Part shown: positions 44,069 to 53,548 of the stretch, piece after piece
Layout: every line of letters starts with the position of its first letter
How positions within the stretch are numbered: position 1 is the stretch's first letter
From: CAILZL01 sp050248275
GTDB lineage: Bacteria; Pseudomonadota; Gammaproteobacteria; Steroidobacterales; Steroidobacteraceae
Direction: 5' to 3'
Length of the DNA: 64,000 nucleotides
Assembly (NCBI GenBank): GCA_050248275.1
Contig: JBFWSR010000002.1
Coordinates: 1 to 64,000 of the forward strand
Notes under the pieces: generated by a model
Told to the model about the DNA's origin: nothing
Database searches by the model: none
What the model saw: only the letters and a program-made list of their open reading frames with translations
Program-made: the position numbers and the translations under genes

Positions 44069-45511
44069 TCAAATGCCGGCGCGCGCCGCCTCCAGCCGGG
44101 CCCGCACCTTGTCCATTCCCAACAAAGGCAGCAACGGTCCGAGTTCCGGCCCGTGAGTATGCCCGGTCAGCGCCGCGCGCAGCGGCATGAACAGCGCCGG
44201 TCCCTTTCGCCCGGTAGTTTGCCCTAACTCCCTGGCCAGCGGTTTCAGTTCCGGCCCAAGACGCGACAGGATCTCCAGCGCCGCCATAAAAAAACCAGCG
44301 CCGGCCTCATGGATGGCGGCACGCGCTTCATCCGATATCTGCTGCAGCTCGCCAAACACCACCTGCACCCATGGCCGGACATCAGCAGGATATTCGACGT
44401 TATGTTTGACGCTCTGACAAAAAGCAGCCCGCTGTTCGGGGGAAAGGGAGTCGGGCAACTCAGCCGACAGCCAGCTTTGCAGGGCGTCAGCCGACAATCG
44501 CGCCACCGCCTCCTTTTGCCAGTGCGACAACTGCGTCTCATCGAAACGCGCCGGCGCGCGCCCGAGGCGCGTGGCTTCAAAGGCTTGCACCAAGGCAGCC
44601 TCATCCAGATATTCATCGCGCGCCAATGAATGGCCCAGCCGTATCAGCTGATTGCGCAAGGCTGCCGGCAACAGGCCACGCTCACGAAACTCGTGCAGAC
44701 TGGTCGAACCATGGCGTTTGGATAGCGGCGCACCATCCATACCCAGCATCATCGCCATGTGACCATACTGAGGCGCAGGCAAACCAAAAGCTTCCAGCAA
44801 CAGCAACTGCCGCGGTGTATTGGCCAGGTGATCATCACCGCGCAGTACCAGCGTCACGCCCATCAGGGCATCATCAATGACGTTGGAGAAAAAGAAAGCA
44901 CTGCTGCCATCGGCGCGACGCACGATGAAATCACCGATGTCATCGGACAGAAAACGCTGTTCGCCATGCACCACATCAGTGAACTGGATCAGCTTGCCGC
45001 TGGGCACCCGAAAACGCACCGTGGGCTGCAACCCTTGGGCATGGCGCTCGGCACGCTGCTCGACAGTCAAATGCCGACAGGTACCCGCGTAGCGCGGCGG
45101 TTTGCCCGCAGCAATCTGATTGCGCCGCGAGATGTTCAGCTCGGTTTGCGAGCAAAAACAGGGATAGGTCAGTCCCGCAGCATCGAGCCTTACCAGCCAT
45201 GCATCGTAAATCGCAGTGCGTTCGCTCTGTTTGTAAGGAGCAGCCGGGCCACCCACATCCGGGCCTTCATCCCAATCCAGACCCAACCAGCGTAGATCCG
45301 CCAGCAAGGACTGCAGATAGGTTTCCTCGCTACGTGCAGCGTCCGTATCTTCAATGCGCAGAATGAAACGACCGCCCGCCTTGCGAGCAGCCAGATAATT
45401 GACCAGCGCAGTGCGAGCATTGCCAAGGTGCAAATGCCCGGTCGGGCTGGGTGCGAAACGGGTAACCAGCGGTGCAGTCGTAGACTTGGTCGGCGCAGTA
45501 GAATTGGGCAT
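44069..45511 (-). CDS. gltX: GltX, glutamyl-tRNA synthetase
   Basis: This 480-residue class I synthetase has RFAPSPTGHLHLGNARTAL (HIGH motif), LRIEDTD and LSKRHGSTSL (KMSKS-type). The C-terminal anticodon-binding helices are complete. ATG 45511 starts a short alanine/threonine-rich leader before the core; it is divergent from lpxH. Confidence 0.95.
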   Translation of the reverse strand: MPNSTAPTKSTTAPLVTRFAPSPTGHLHLGNARTALVNYLAARKAGGRFILRIEDTDAARSEETYLQSLLADLRWLGLDWDEGPDVGGPAAPYKQSERTAIYDAWLVRLDAAGLTYPCFCSQTELNISRRNQIAAGKPPRYAGTCRHLTVEQRAERHAQGLQPTVRFRVPSGKLIQFTDVVHGEQRFLSDDIGDFIVRRADGSSAFFFSNVIDDALMGVTLVLRGDDHLANTPRQLLLLEAFGLPAPQYGHMAMMLGMDGAPLSKRHGSTSLHEFRERGLLPAALRNQLIRLGHSLARDEYLDEAALVQAFEATRLGRAPARFDETQLSHWQKEAVARLSADALQSWLSAELPDSLSPEQRAAFCQSVKHNVEYPADVRPWVQVVFGELQQISDEARAAIHEAGAGFFMAALEILSRLGPELKPLARELGQTTGRKGPALFMPLRAALTGHTHGPELGPLLPLLGMDKVRARLEAARAGI

Positions 45512-45639
45512 AGGAATGGAATGGTAACGGAAAGACCCGTGCTTTCGCAGCGATTGATTGCAGAGGAAAGGCTCCCGCCGGAAACCGTCGATATGGCAAC
45601 AACAGGTTCGCAGGCCCACGAGACATGTAAACTAAATAA

Positions 45640-46359
45640 GTGACCACCCTCTTTATCTCCGATCTGCATCTCAACGGCGCGCAGCCGGAAATCACCACAC
45701 AGTTCGTGGCATTCCTGCGTGGCATGGCGCGGCAGGCTGAACACCTTTATATCCTCGGTGATCTGTTTGAATTCTGGATTGGCGACGACGATCCTGATCC
45801 AGCCTACGCCCAAATCCAGGACGAGCTGCGCGCCCTGACCACTGCGGGAATCCCCTGCAGCATCATGCATGGCAATCGTGATTTTCTGCTGGGCAGGCAA
45901 TTCTGCATACGTACGGGTTGCCAATTGCTCGACGACGGTTCAGTCATCGAGCTGTATGGACAGCGCGTGCTGTTGATGCACGGTGATGCGCTGTGCACCG
46001 ACGACAAGTCCTATCAACGACTGCGGCGGATCGTGCGTAATCCGCTGGTGCAATGGCTGTTCATGCGTCTGCCGCTGACGCGACGCGAACGCATTGCCAC
46101 CCGCATTCGCGCAGGCAGCCAGATGCATACCCGGCAGGCGACCGACGCCATCATGGACGTGAACGCCAGGGCCGTTAAGCGCGCCTTCGACAAGGCCAGG
46201 CTGCAACTGATGATTCATGGGCACACGCATCGTCCCGCCATTCATCGCCTTGCTGGCCAAAGCGGCCGCACACGCATCGTGCTGGGGGACTGGTACACGC
46301 AAGGCAGCGTCTTGCGTTGGTCGGCGACAGGCTATGAATTGCTCAGCCTGCCGCGCTGA
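45640..46359 (+). CDS. lpxH: LpxH, UDP-2,3-diacylglucosamine diphosphatase
   Basis: The 239-residue calcineurin-like phosphatase has FISDLHLNG, ILGDLFEFWIGDDD, MHGNRDFLLG, LMHGDALCTDD and IHGHTHRPA metal-site motifs. It makes lipid X from UDP-2,3-diacylglucosamine in lipid A synthesis at the inner membrane. The start is GTG 45640. Its 3' end overlaps convergent miaE by 17 bases. Confidence 0.93.
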   Translation: MTTLFISDLHLNGAQPEITTQFVAFLRGMARQAEHLYILGDLFEFWIGDDDPDPAYAQIQDELRALTTAGIPCSIMHGNRDFLLGRQFCIRTGCQLLDDGSVIELYGQRVLLMHGDALCTDDKSYQRLRRIVRNPLVQWLFMRLPLTRRERIATRIRAGSQMHTRQATDAIMDVNARAVKRAFDKARLQLMIHGHTHRPAIHRLAGQSGRTRIVLGDWYTQGSVLRWSATGYELLSLPR

Positions 46360-46975
46360 GGGACAACGGCGCCCCCGAATGAAAGCGAAACTGCGGATCG
46401 GGTGAAGTGACCAGCTCGGCTTCCACCGCACTGAGGTTTTGCAGGGTGAGACGCCATTCGGCCGGATAGCGTTGTCCGGCCAGACGCAGATACAGACTGT
46501 GATGCCGTGCTTCGGACGCCGCCAACCCCGCATAGAAAGACCGCAATGGTTCGTCAAGGCGTGGTGCCAGACCGATGAAGCGTTCGCAGGAACGCGCCTC
46601 GATCAGCGCGCCGCATATCAGCAAATCCAGCAGGCGTCCCGGCATATCGCGACGTATCGCGCGTCGCATGCCTTCGGCATAGCGCGCCGGCGACATGCGT
46701 TGGAACGGCACGTGCAAATCGCGCATCAGACGTTGCACCTGCTCGAAATGTCGCAGTTCTTCACGCGCCAGCCGTGACATGCGTTCGGCCAGTTCCATGT
46801 CGTCGGAATAGGCGAACATGATCGCTAGCGCCGTGGAAGCCGCTTTCTTTTCACAATTGGCGTGGTCCACCAGCAGGTCCTGCCAACTCTCAACTGCGCG
46901 CATGAACCAGGATTCCGGCGTTGCAACGGTCAGGGTATCGACAAAGGCTTCAGGCAATGTCATCCGCAAATCCAT
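46343..46975 (-). CDS. miaE: MiaE, tRNA 2-methylthio-N6-isopentenyladenosine hydroxylase
   Basis: The 210-residue ferritin-like di-iron enzyme has its glutamate and histidine ligands in ANCEKKAAS, REELRHFEQV, IEARSCERF and ASEARHHSLY. It hydroxylates the isopentenyl group of ms2i6A37 in tRNA using oxygen. It starts 2 bases after the stop of an upstream Ser/Thr kinase (TGA-GC-ATG), which suggests translational coupling. Confidence 0.9.
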   Translation of the reverse strand: MDLRMTLPEAFVDTLTVATPESWFMRAVESWQDLLVDHANCEKKAASTALAIMFAYSDDMELAERMSRLAREELRHFEQVQRLMRDLHVPFQRMSPARYAEGMRRAIRRDMPGRLLDLLICGALIEARSCERFIGLAPRLDEPLRSFYAGLAASEARHHSLYLRLAGQRYPAEWRLTLQNLSAVEAELVTSPDPQFRFHSGAPLSLSAAG

Positions 46976-46977
46976 GC

Positions 46978-48231
46978 TCAGTTGACTGCCGTCGCCGCCA
47001 TCAAGCGCATCAATGCCAGCGAAGAAAGCAGTTCGGCTGCGGACTGATAACGATGTCTGGGCTGCTTGGCCATCAAACGATGCACCACCGGTTCCAGCCA
47101 GGACACCTCCTTGGGCAACTCCGGCAAAGGCGCATTACGATGCAGATAAATCACGTTCATGGGCGTGCTACCCGAATACGGTCGTTTTTGCGCCAGCATC
47201 TCGTAAAACATGATGCCGAGACTGTACAGGTCACTGCGCTCATCGACCGGTTCACCATGGCCCTGCTCGGGGCTCATGTAATAAGGCGTACCGAAGATGG
47301 CGCCAGCCGCAGTCAGATCAGCCGTGCCCTGCATTTGTTTGGCCACGCCGAAGTCGATCAGGGCCAGAGAATCATCCGCACGCAGCATGATGTTGCCGGG
47401 CTTGAGGTCACGATGCAGCACGCCCAACCGATGTACGGCGTCGAGGGCGCGGGCAATCTGTTCTACGTAGCTCAAGACAGCGCGCACCGACAGCGGTTCG
47501 CTCATGCGCCGCCGCAGATCGCCGTTGGGAAAATATTCCATGGCGATGAAGGCGTGATCATCAGCAACACCGAAATCATAGATGTGCACCACGTTCGGAT
47601 GACGCACATGAGCCAACAGCTCGTATTCCTGCAGAAAACGGTCATAGCCTTCAGTGGAATCGGCTTTGTCGGGATTGTGGCTGAGCACCTTCAACACCAC
47701 GATGGCGCCGGCCCGCTCGCTCTCGGCAAGATAAACCCGTGAAGTGCCGCCCGCGCCGAGATCCTTGATGAACAGATGGCCGCGAATGGCCACCTCGCCA
47801 AAACGGTAGCGCTTTTCCAGCTCCTGCTTGGCTGATAACTGCGCAGTATCACGCTTGCGGCGTTCCAGTGCTTCGCGCACCACGCTGGCGAATTCGCGAT
47901 TGGCGATGCGGTCGCGCGCCAGACAGGCCAGCGCGCCCTGTTGCAATACTGCTTGCTGCGACAGACCGGATTGCGTGCTGAAGAAGACGATGGGCGGAAA
48001 TTTAGGGCGTGCGGTCAGATCGCACAGCCACTCTTCGGCTTTATCAACAACCGCCTGTTCATCCAGAAAGACCAGATCATAGCCGGCCGCGACAAAGGCT
48101 TCGTGCGGCCGACCCTGCTGCGTCGGCGAATAAGCGGTGAGTTCCGCTTCGTCCATGAAAGTGCTCATGTGGTGTTCAAGTAAGCGCCCGAATTCGACCT
48201 GATCGGTAATGCTTAACACCCGGACCGGCAT
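46978..48231 (-). CDS. Receiver-like domain fused to Ser/Thr protein kinase
   Basis: The 417-residue protein has a response-regulator-like N-terminus (about 1-125) and a Hanks-type kinase domain (about 150-415). The receiver keeps the phosphorylatable-position aspartate D57 and S85/T86 but lacks the conserved lysine near residue 105, so it may be a pseudo-receiver. The kinase has all key residues: glycine loop LGAGGTSRVYLA, K181, HRDLKPGN (D275), DFG (D293) and SPEQ. No transmembrane segment. Its gene is coupled to miaE; substrates are unknown. Confidence 0.85.
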   Translation of the reverse strand: MPVRVLSITDQVEFGRLLEHHMSTFMDEAELTAYSPTQQGRPHEAFVAAGYDLVFLDEQAVVDKAEEWLCDLTARPKFPPIVFFSTQSGLSQQAVLQQGALACLARDRIANREFASVVREALERRKRDTAQLSAKQELEKRYRFGEVAIRGHLFIKDLGAGGTSRVYLAESERAGAIVVLKVLSHNPDKADSTEGYDRFLQEYELLAHVRHPNVVHIYDFGVADDHAFIAMEYFPNGDLRRRMSEPLSVRAVLSYVEQIARALDAVHRLGVLHRDLKPGNIMLRADDSLALIDFGVAKQMQGTADLTAAGAIFGTPYYMSPEQGHGEPVDERSDLYSLGIMFYEMLAQKRPYSGSTPMNVIYLHRNAPLPELPKEVSWLEPVVHRLMAKQPRHRYQSAAELLSSLALMRLMAATAVN

Positions 48232-48276
48232 GCAGACTCCCAAATCTACAATCTATGCGCTGCGCGCAAGCAACTC

Positions 48277-49788
48277 TCAAACAGCGCGAATGGCCTTCAA
48301 ATCGCTCTTGCGCATCTGCCGGCGCTTGGCTTTTGCGGCGTCGGAGCGTTCTTCCTGCAAACGATTGAGATATTCCGGCGTGACATCGCCGGTGACGTAC
48401 TCACCAGAAAAACATGAGGTATCGAAGCGCTGGATATTCGAGTCATGATGCTGACAGGCGCGCACCAGATCATCAATATCTTGATACAGCAGCCAGTCGG
48501 CGCCGATTTCGTGCGACACCTCTTCCTCACTGCGGTTATGCGCCACCAGCTCGCTAACCGATGGCATGTCGATGCCGTAAACGTTGGGATAACGCACTGC
48601 AGGAGCCGCCGAAGCGAAATACACCTTGCGCGCGCCGGACTCGCGCGCCAGATCGATGATCTGTGCCGAGGTGGTGCCGCGCACGATGGAGTCATCCACC
48701 AGCAGCACATTCTTGCCGCGGAATTCCAGATCAATGGGATTGAGCTTGGAGCGTACCGATTTGGCGCGCTGTTCCTGGCCCGGCATGATGAAGGTGCGGC
48801 CGATGTAGCGGTTCTTCACGAAGCCTTCGCGGAACTTGATGCCCAGCAACTGCGCGATCTGTACGGCAGCCGTGCGGCTGGTATCGGGAATCGGAATCAC
48901 CACATCGATATCGTGGTTGGGATGCACGCGACGCAGCTTTTCCGCCAGCAATTCGCCCATGCGCAACCGCGCCTTGTGCACCGAAATATTGTCGATGATG
49001 GAATCCGGCCGCGCAAAATAGACATACTCGAAGATGCACGGCGTGTGCACCGTCACCGGCACGCACTGACGCGAATAAAAACGGCCCATCTCGTCGATGA
49101 ACACCGCTTCACCCGGGCCGACATCGCGCAATAACTTGAAACCGGCCAGATCGAGCGCCACGCTTTCCGAAGCCAGCATGTATTCGGTGCCCCGGCCCGT
49201 CTCGCGCTTGCCGATAACCAGTGGGCGGATGCCATGCGGATCGCGAAAGCCGACCAGCCCGTGACCGACAATCAGCGCCACGACGGCGAAGCCGCCACGG
49301 CAGCGACGATACACCGCACCCAGCGCGGTAAAAATGTCCGCCGCCGACGCACGCGGCGTGCCGACACGCGACAGCTCGCTGGCAAATACATTGAGCAACA
49401 CTTCGGAATCGGAACTGGTGTTGAGGTGGCGGCGATCTTCGCGGATCAGCACTTCTGCCAGCTCCGTGGCGTTGGTGAGATTGCCGTTGTGCGCCAGACC
49501 AATGCCATAAGGCGAATTCACGTAAAATGGCTGGGCTTCCGAAGAACTGTCACAGCCCGCAGTGGGATAACGGGTATGACCAATGCCGACATTGCCCTGC
49601 AAGGCCAGCATGTGACGCTGCTGGAACACATCGCGTACCAGACCAGTCCCCTTGCGCATGAACAGTTCGCCTTCATGGCAGGTCATGATGCCAGCCGCGT
49701 CCTGACCACGGTGCTGCAGAGCGCTCAGTGCATCATAAATAAGCTGATTAGCGGGAGTATTGCCAACAAAACCGACGATGCCACACAT
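48277..49788 (-). CDS. purF: PurF, amidophosphoribosyltransferase
   Basis: The 503-residue enzyme begins MCGIVGFVGN, giving cysteine 1 as the glutaminase nucleophile after Met removal. It has the HTRYPTAG and AHNGNLTNA glutaminase motifs and the PRPP-binding VLLVDDSIVRGTTSAQI. It commits PRPP to purine synthesis. It is 8 bases after cvpA, a conserved pair. Confidence 0.95.
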   Translation of the reverse strand: MCGIVGFVGNTPANQLIYDALSALQHRGQDAAGIMTCHEGELFMRKGTGLVRDVFQQRHMLALQGNVGIGHTRYPTAGCDSSSEAQPFYVNSPYGIGLAHNGNLTNATELAEVLIREDRRHLNTSSDSEVLLNVFASELSRVGTPRASAADIFTALGAVYRRCRGGFAVVALIVGHGLVGFRDPHGIRPLVIGKRETGRGTEYMLASESVALDLAGFKLLRDVGPGEAVFIDEMGRFYSRQCVPVTVHTPCIFEYVYFARPDSIIDNISVHKARLRMGELLAEKLRRVHPNHDIDVVIPIPDTSRTAAVQIAQLLGIKFREGFVKNRYIGRTFIMPGQEQRAKSVRSKLNPIDLEFRGKNVLLVDDSIVRGTTSAQIIDLARESGARKVYFASAAPAVRYPNVYGIDMPSVSELVAHNRSEEEVSHEIGADWLLYQDIDDLVRACQHHDSNIQRFDTSCFSGEYVTGDVTPEYLNRLQEERSDAAKAKRRQMRKSDLKAIRAV

Positions 49789-49796
49789 ACTGGAAC

Positions 49797-50312
49797 CTAT
49801 GCCTCTGCAGCCACTGCCGACTGCGTGCGCCGCCGTTCTGACACTGCAGAATCAGCAAAGCCCTTGACCCAACCGGACACCTCGACGGCGATCGGCATGA
49901 AGCGCGAATGCTGCCACCAGTCAGTGCGCTCAAGCTGCACCTGCCTGCCCAGCATCACCGCAACCGATATCAGCACCATGCCGCGAATGACGCCAAACAG
50001 CGTGCCCAGCAAACGATCAAGCATCAGGCTGATGCCGGATTGGTGAGCAAAATAAGTGACGATGCCATTGACCAGCCAGCCTGTCAGCAGCACCGCTACC
50101 AACACGATGGTGCGTGCCGCCCAGGTATTCAAGGGCGGCTGCGCAATCAGACCACCGAGGTGCGGCTCAACTACGTAGGCGTAATGCCAGGCGAGCCACA
50201 AACCGCCCAGCCAGCTGATCAAGCTGATCGCCTCTCCGAGAAAGCCGCGAAAGAAGCCGAGAAACAGCGAGATGAGCAAAACAGTGAGAATCAGGTAATC
50301 GATGAAGTTCAT
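49797..50312 (-). CDS. cvpA: CvpA family membrane protein
   Basis: The 171-residue protein has four predicted transmembrane helices and the family start MNFIDYLILTVLLISLFLGF with the RGFLGEAISLISW segment. CvpA was named for colicin V export, but its cellular role is more likely in envelope homeostasis. Located directly upstream of purF as in most gammaproteobacteria. Confidence 0.92.
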   Translation of the reverse strand: MNFIDYLILTVLLISLFLGFFRGFLGEAISLISWLGGLWLAWHYAYVVEPHLGGLIAQPPLNTWAARTIVLVAVLLTGWLVNGIVTYFAHQSGISLMLDRLLGTLFGVIRGMVLISVAVMLGRQVQLERTDWWQHSRFMPIAVEVSGWVKGFADSAVSERRRTQSAVAAEA

Positions 50313-50521
50313 GCGGCTTTAGCAACCCAATGATCCGGCGTGGGTAATGTGGCTATCAATAACTATTGCGATAAACCGGTGGCTGGAGTCATGTGCTGTG
50401 GGAATCTGCAAGGCGCGGCATTCTAGCAAACTCGCCCCGACTGGCGGTTGCGTTATCGCCCGAACAGGCAGAAAAAATTGCACGCAATACGCAGTCTTGA
50501 CGAAATCAAGAAACTTCAGCT

Positions 50522-51160
50522 TCAGCGGTTGGCCGGCACCACCGAGGCGCCAGGATAGGCGGACTGTAATTTGCGCAGGGTCGAATCGGCTGCCGAACGT
50601 TCGGTCATTCCCCCTACTCGTACCCGGTAGAAGGTTTTGCCGCCAACTTTCACGGGTACGACAAAGGCGGAATGGCCCTGCGCCTTGAGCGTGCTGGCAA
50701 TCTGCTGCGCTTTGTCCTGAGTGCCGAAGCTGCCAACCTGGACCGCCCAGTCGCCAGTGGCCGGTTTGGATGCGGGCGCCGCAGGGTCCGGCTTCGGTGA
50801 TGCAGGGTTGGCCGGTACGCCGGGATTGACTGCATCCGGCGTTGCCTGAGCGATCCGGACCGCCGTGCTGCTGGCACTACTGCTGGCAGCCACCGCAGGC
50901 CCGGTTTTATCAGATAGAGACGTCGGCAGTTCATCTTGCGGTTTATCGGCAGGCGCTTCGATAACCGCTGGTTCTTGCGGAACCCGCTGCCCCGACTGCA
51001 GTTCTATGCGATATGTCTGGAGCTGTCCTGGTGTGGTCGCGTCATTGGCGGGCGATTCAGGACGTGAACCTGACCCGGAAAACATTTCCGGCACCATGAT
51101 CACGGCGACAGCGACCAGCACGGCTGCACCAATCAAGCGTTCTTTAAGTTGTCGTTCCAC
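50522..51160 (-). CDS. SPOR-domain protein, DedD-like
   Basis: The 212-residue protein has one N-terminal transmembrane helix (about 8-25), a proline/alanine-rich linker and a C-terminal SPOR domain (about 132-210) with WAVQVGSFGTQDKAQQIAST and FYRVRVG. SPOR domains bind denuded glycan strands at the division septum. The start is GTG 51160. The folC-SPOR-cvpA order is conserved. Confidence 0.88.
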   Translation of the reverse strand: MERQLKERLIGAAVLVAVAVIMVPEMFSGSGSRPESPANDATTPGQLQTYRIELQSGQRVPQEPAVIEAPADKPQDELPTSLSDKTGPAVAASSSASSTAVRIAQATPDAVNPGVPANPASPKPDPAAPASKPATGDWAVQVGSFGTQDKAQQIASTLKAQGHSAFVVPVKVGGKTFYRVRVGGMTERSAADSTLRKLQSAYPGASVVPANR

Positions 51161-51246
51161 AGCGGCGAAGTATAGCGAGGAGAATCAATATCCAACGTGA
51201 AATGTAACAAAGACAGTGACGGGTGATGCGTCAATGCAATCGTGCC

Positions 51247-52521
51247 TCACAAGCCCAACCAGTCCAAAGCAGGTCCCACGGCAAGAAACGAACCGAATAC
51301 CAGCACACGTTTGCAACGCCCGGCAACACACTGGGTATCGGCCAGCGCCAACGCGGCATCCAGTTTTTCTGCGGTGGCCAGCACCTTAAGACCCGACGTG
51401 CGCAGGCGCTGCGCCAGCATTTCAGCCTGTACCGCCCGTGGACTGGGCAGGCTCACGACCAGCCACTCATCAATCTGCTCACGCAGCGCCTGCATGATGC
51501 CGTCAATATCCTTGTCAGCCATCACGCCCATGACCGCCAGTGTCGGGCAACGCGGCAACGTCGCCAAATGCTGCGCCAGGACCGTGGCGGACAAAGTGTT
51601 GTGGGCCACATCCAGAATCCATTCGGCGCCCGTGCGCGCGTCAACCACTCGTTGCAGGCGACCATTCAGTCGTACCTGTCGCAAACCCAGGTCCAGTGCC
51701 GCCCGAGTCATGGGCAAGCGAGCACGCAATAATTGCAACGCGGCAATGGCACAACTGGCATTGGCCAGTTGCACGTCGCCGGCAATGGCCGGCAATGGCA
51801 ATGCCTCGATCCGCTGAGCGCCCATCACCCAGGTCCAGCCATGTTGCCTGCGTTCAAAACCGAAATCCTGTCCGGCCCGCAATAGTTGCGCGCCCACCTC
51901 CTCAACCACCTGACGTATGGCCATGGGCATTTCGGCGCTGCCGAACAAGGCAGGCCGTCCGGCGCGATAAATGCCGGCCTTCTCGCGCGCGATGCTGTCG
52001 AGATCGTCACCCAGCCATTCGGTGTGATCCAGACCAATGGCGGTGACGATGGCCACATCGGCATCCAGCACGTTGACGGCATCCAGACGCCCTCCCATAC
52101 CCACTTCCAGCACCCACGCATCCAGTCGTGCAGTCTCGAAGCAAAGAAAGGCAGCCAGGGCATTGAACTCGAAATAGGTCAGCGAGATGTCACCGCGCGC
52201 CTGATCGATACGTTCGAAAGCGGCGCACAGCGAGGCATCGGAAACTTCCACGCCTGCAATATGGATGCGTTCGTTATAGCGGCGCAGATGTGGCGAGGTG
52301 AAGATGCCCACCCGATAGCCCGCTGCACTCAGCATGCTGTCCAGCAGGGCCGCACAGGAACCCTTGCCCTTGGTGCCTGCAATGGTAATGACCGGGCATG
52401 CCGGCGCCGACAGACCCAGCCGCTGCAAAACGAGCCGGATGCGTTCCAGCCCCAGATCAATGGGATTGGGATGCAGTCCTTCCTGCCAGGCCAGCCAGTC
52501 CGCCAATCGCTCAAAACGCAC
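51247..52521 (-). CDS. folC: FolC, dihydrofolate synthase/folylpolyglutamate synthase
   Basis: The 424-residue Mur-ligase-like enzyme has the P-loop IAGTKGKGSCAAL, the TSPHLRRYNERI region and the C-terminal domain with DVAHN. It makes dihydrofolate and adds glutamates to folates. The start is GTG 52521 with a GGAGG ribosome site just after the accD terminator-like hairpin. Confidence 0.93.
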   Translation of the reverse strand: MRFERLADWLAWQEGLHPNPIDLGLERIRLVLQRLGLSAPACPVITIAGTKGKGSCAALLDSMLSAAGYRVGIFTSPHLRRYNERIHIAGVEVSDASLCAAFERIDQARGDISLTYFEFNALAAFLCFETARLDAWVLEVGMGGRLDAVNVLDADVAIVTAIGLDHTEWLGDDLDSIAREKAGIYRAGRPALFGSAEMPMAIRQVVEEVGAQLLRAGQDFGFERRQHGWTWVMGAQRIEALPLPAIAGDVQLANASCAIAALQLLRARLPMTRAALDLGLRQVRLNGRLQRVVDARTGAEWILDVAHNTLSATVLAQHLATLPRCPTLAVMGVMADKDIDGIMQALREQIDEWLVVSLPSPRAVQAEMLAQRLRTSGLKVLATAEKLDAALALADTQCVAGRCKRVLVFGSFLAVGPALDWLGL

Positions 52522-52540
52522 TCACAGACCTCCAAACAAA

Positions 52541-52566
52541 CAGGCCGGTCACATGGGACCGGCCTG
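52541..52566 (-). terminator. Hairpin between accD and folC
   Basis: CAGGCCGGTC, short loop, GACCGGCCTG is a 10-base-pair GC-rich stem, followed on the minus strand by TTTGTTTGGAGG that runs straight into the folC ribosome site. It could terminate or attenuate accD transcripts ahead of folC. Confidence 0.7.
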
Positions 52567-52589
52567 TGCTGTCAAATCGACAGTATTGC

Positions 52590-53465
52590 TCAGCCCGCGG
52601 CGGTCAATACCGGCGCCGGTTGGCCCATGAATGCCGTCAACAATTGCGCCACGCGTTCGCGCATGTCGCGACGATCGACAATCATGTCCACCGTGCCGTG
52701 CTCCAGCAGAAACTCGCTACGCTGAAAGCCTTCCGGCAAGGTTTCACGTACCGTCTGCTGAATGACGCGCGGACCGGCAAAACCGATCAGTGCGCGCGGC
52801 TCGGCGATATTGATATCGCCCAGCATCGCCAGACTGGCGGACACACCCCCCATCGTCGGGTCGGTCAATATGGATACAAAGGGCAGACGCGCCTGCGACA
52901 GCTTCGCCAGCGCAGCACTGGTTTTGGACATCTGCATCAACGAGAACAAGGCTTCCTGCATGCGCGCGCCACCGCTGGCGGAAAAGCAGATCAGTGGCTG
53001 ACGATGTTGCAGGCAATAATCCACGGCCCGGACAAAGCGTTCGCCCACCACGGACCCCATCGAGCCGCCAAGGAACTCGAACTCGAATGCACAGGCCACC
53101 ACCTCCCGGTTCAGCAACTTGCCGGCCAGCACGATCAGAGCATCGGTCTCTTCGGTCACTTTCTGGGCCTGGGTCAGGCGATCACGATACTTCTTGGTAT
53201 CGCGGAACTTCATCGGATCTTCGGGCATGACGTTACTGGCCAGTTCCACCATTGAATCCGTATCAAGAAAGCGTTCCAGGCGTTCGCGCCCGCCGATACG
53301 CATGTGATGACTGCACTTCGGACAAACATGCAGATTGCGCTCCAGCTCGGCGCGATACAGCACCGCATCGCAGGCAGTACACTTGATCCACAATCCTTCA
53401 GGCACCGAACGGGTACGACGCTCGGTCTTGATACGCGAAGGGATGATCTTTTCAAACCACGTCAT
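52590..53465 (-). CDS. accD: AccD, acetyl-CoA carboxylase carboxyltransferase beta subunit
   Basis: The 291-residue protein begins MTWFEKIIPSRIKTERRTRS. It carries the C4 zinc ribbon (CTACDAVL and CPKCSHH), then the carboxyltransferase fold with FEFLGGSMGSVVGERF. With AccA it transfers carboxyl from biotin to acetyl-CoA. The gene usually lies next to trpF in this locus; trpF is absent here. Confidence 0.95.
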   Translation of the reverse strand: MTWFEKIIPSRIKTERRTRSVPEGLWIKCTACDAVLYRAELERNLHVCPKCSHHMRIGGRERLERFLDTDSMVELASNVMPEDPMKFRDTKKYRDRLTQAQKVTEETDALIVLAGKLLNREVVACAFEFEFLGGSMGSVVGERFVRAVDYCLQHRQPLICFSASGGARMQEALFSLMQMSKTSAALAKLSQARLPFVSILTDPTMGGVSASLAMLGDINIAEPRALIGFAGPRVIQQTVRETLPEGFQRSEFLLEHGTVDMIVDRRDMRERVAQLLTAFMGQPAPVLTAAG

Positions 53466-53548
53466 AGGGTTATCCCGGAACAAGAATGGCGCGGATGATC
53501 CCTGCTTGCGGCTCAGGGAGCAAGCCTTGCTTTTTGCAGAGCGTCGCT

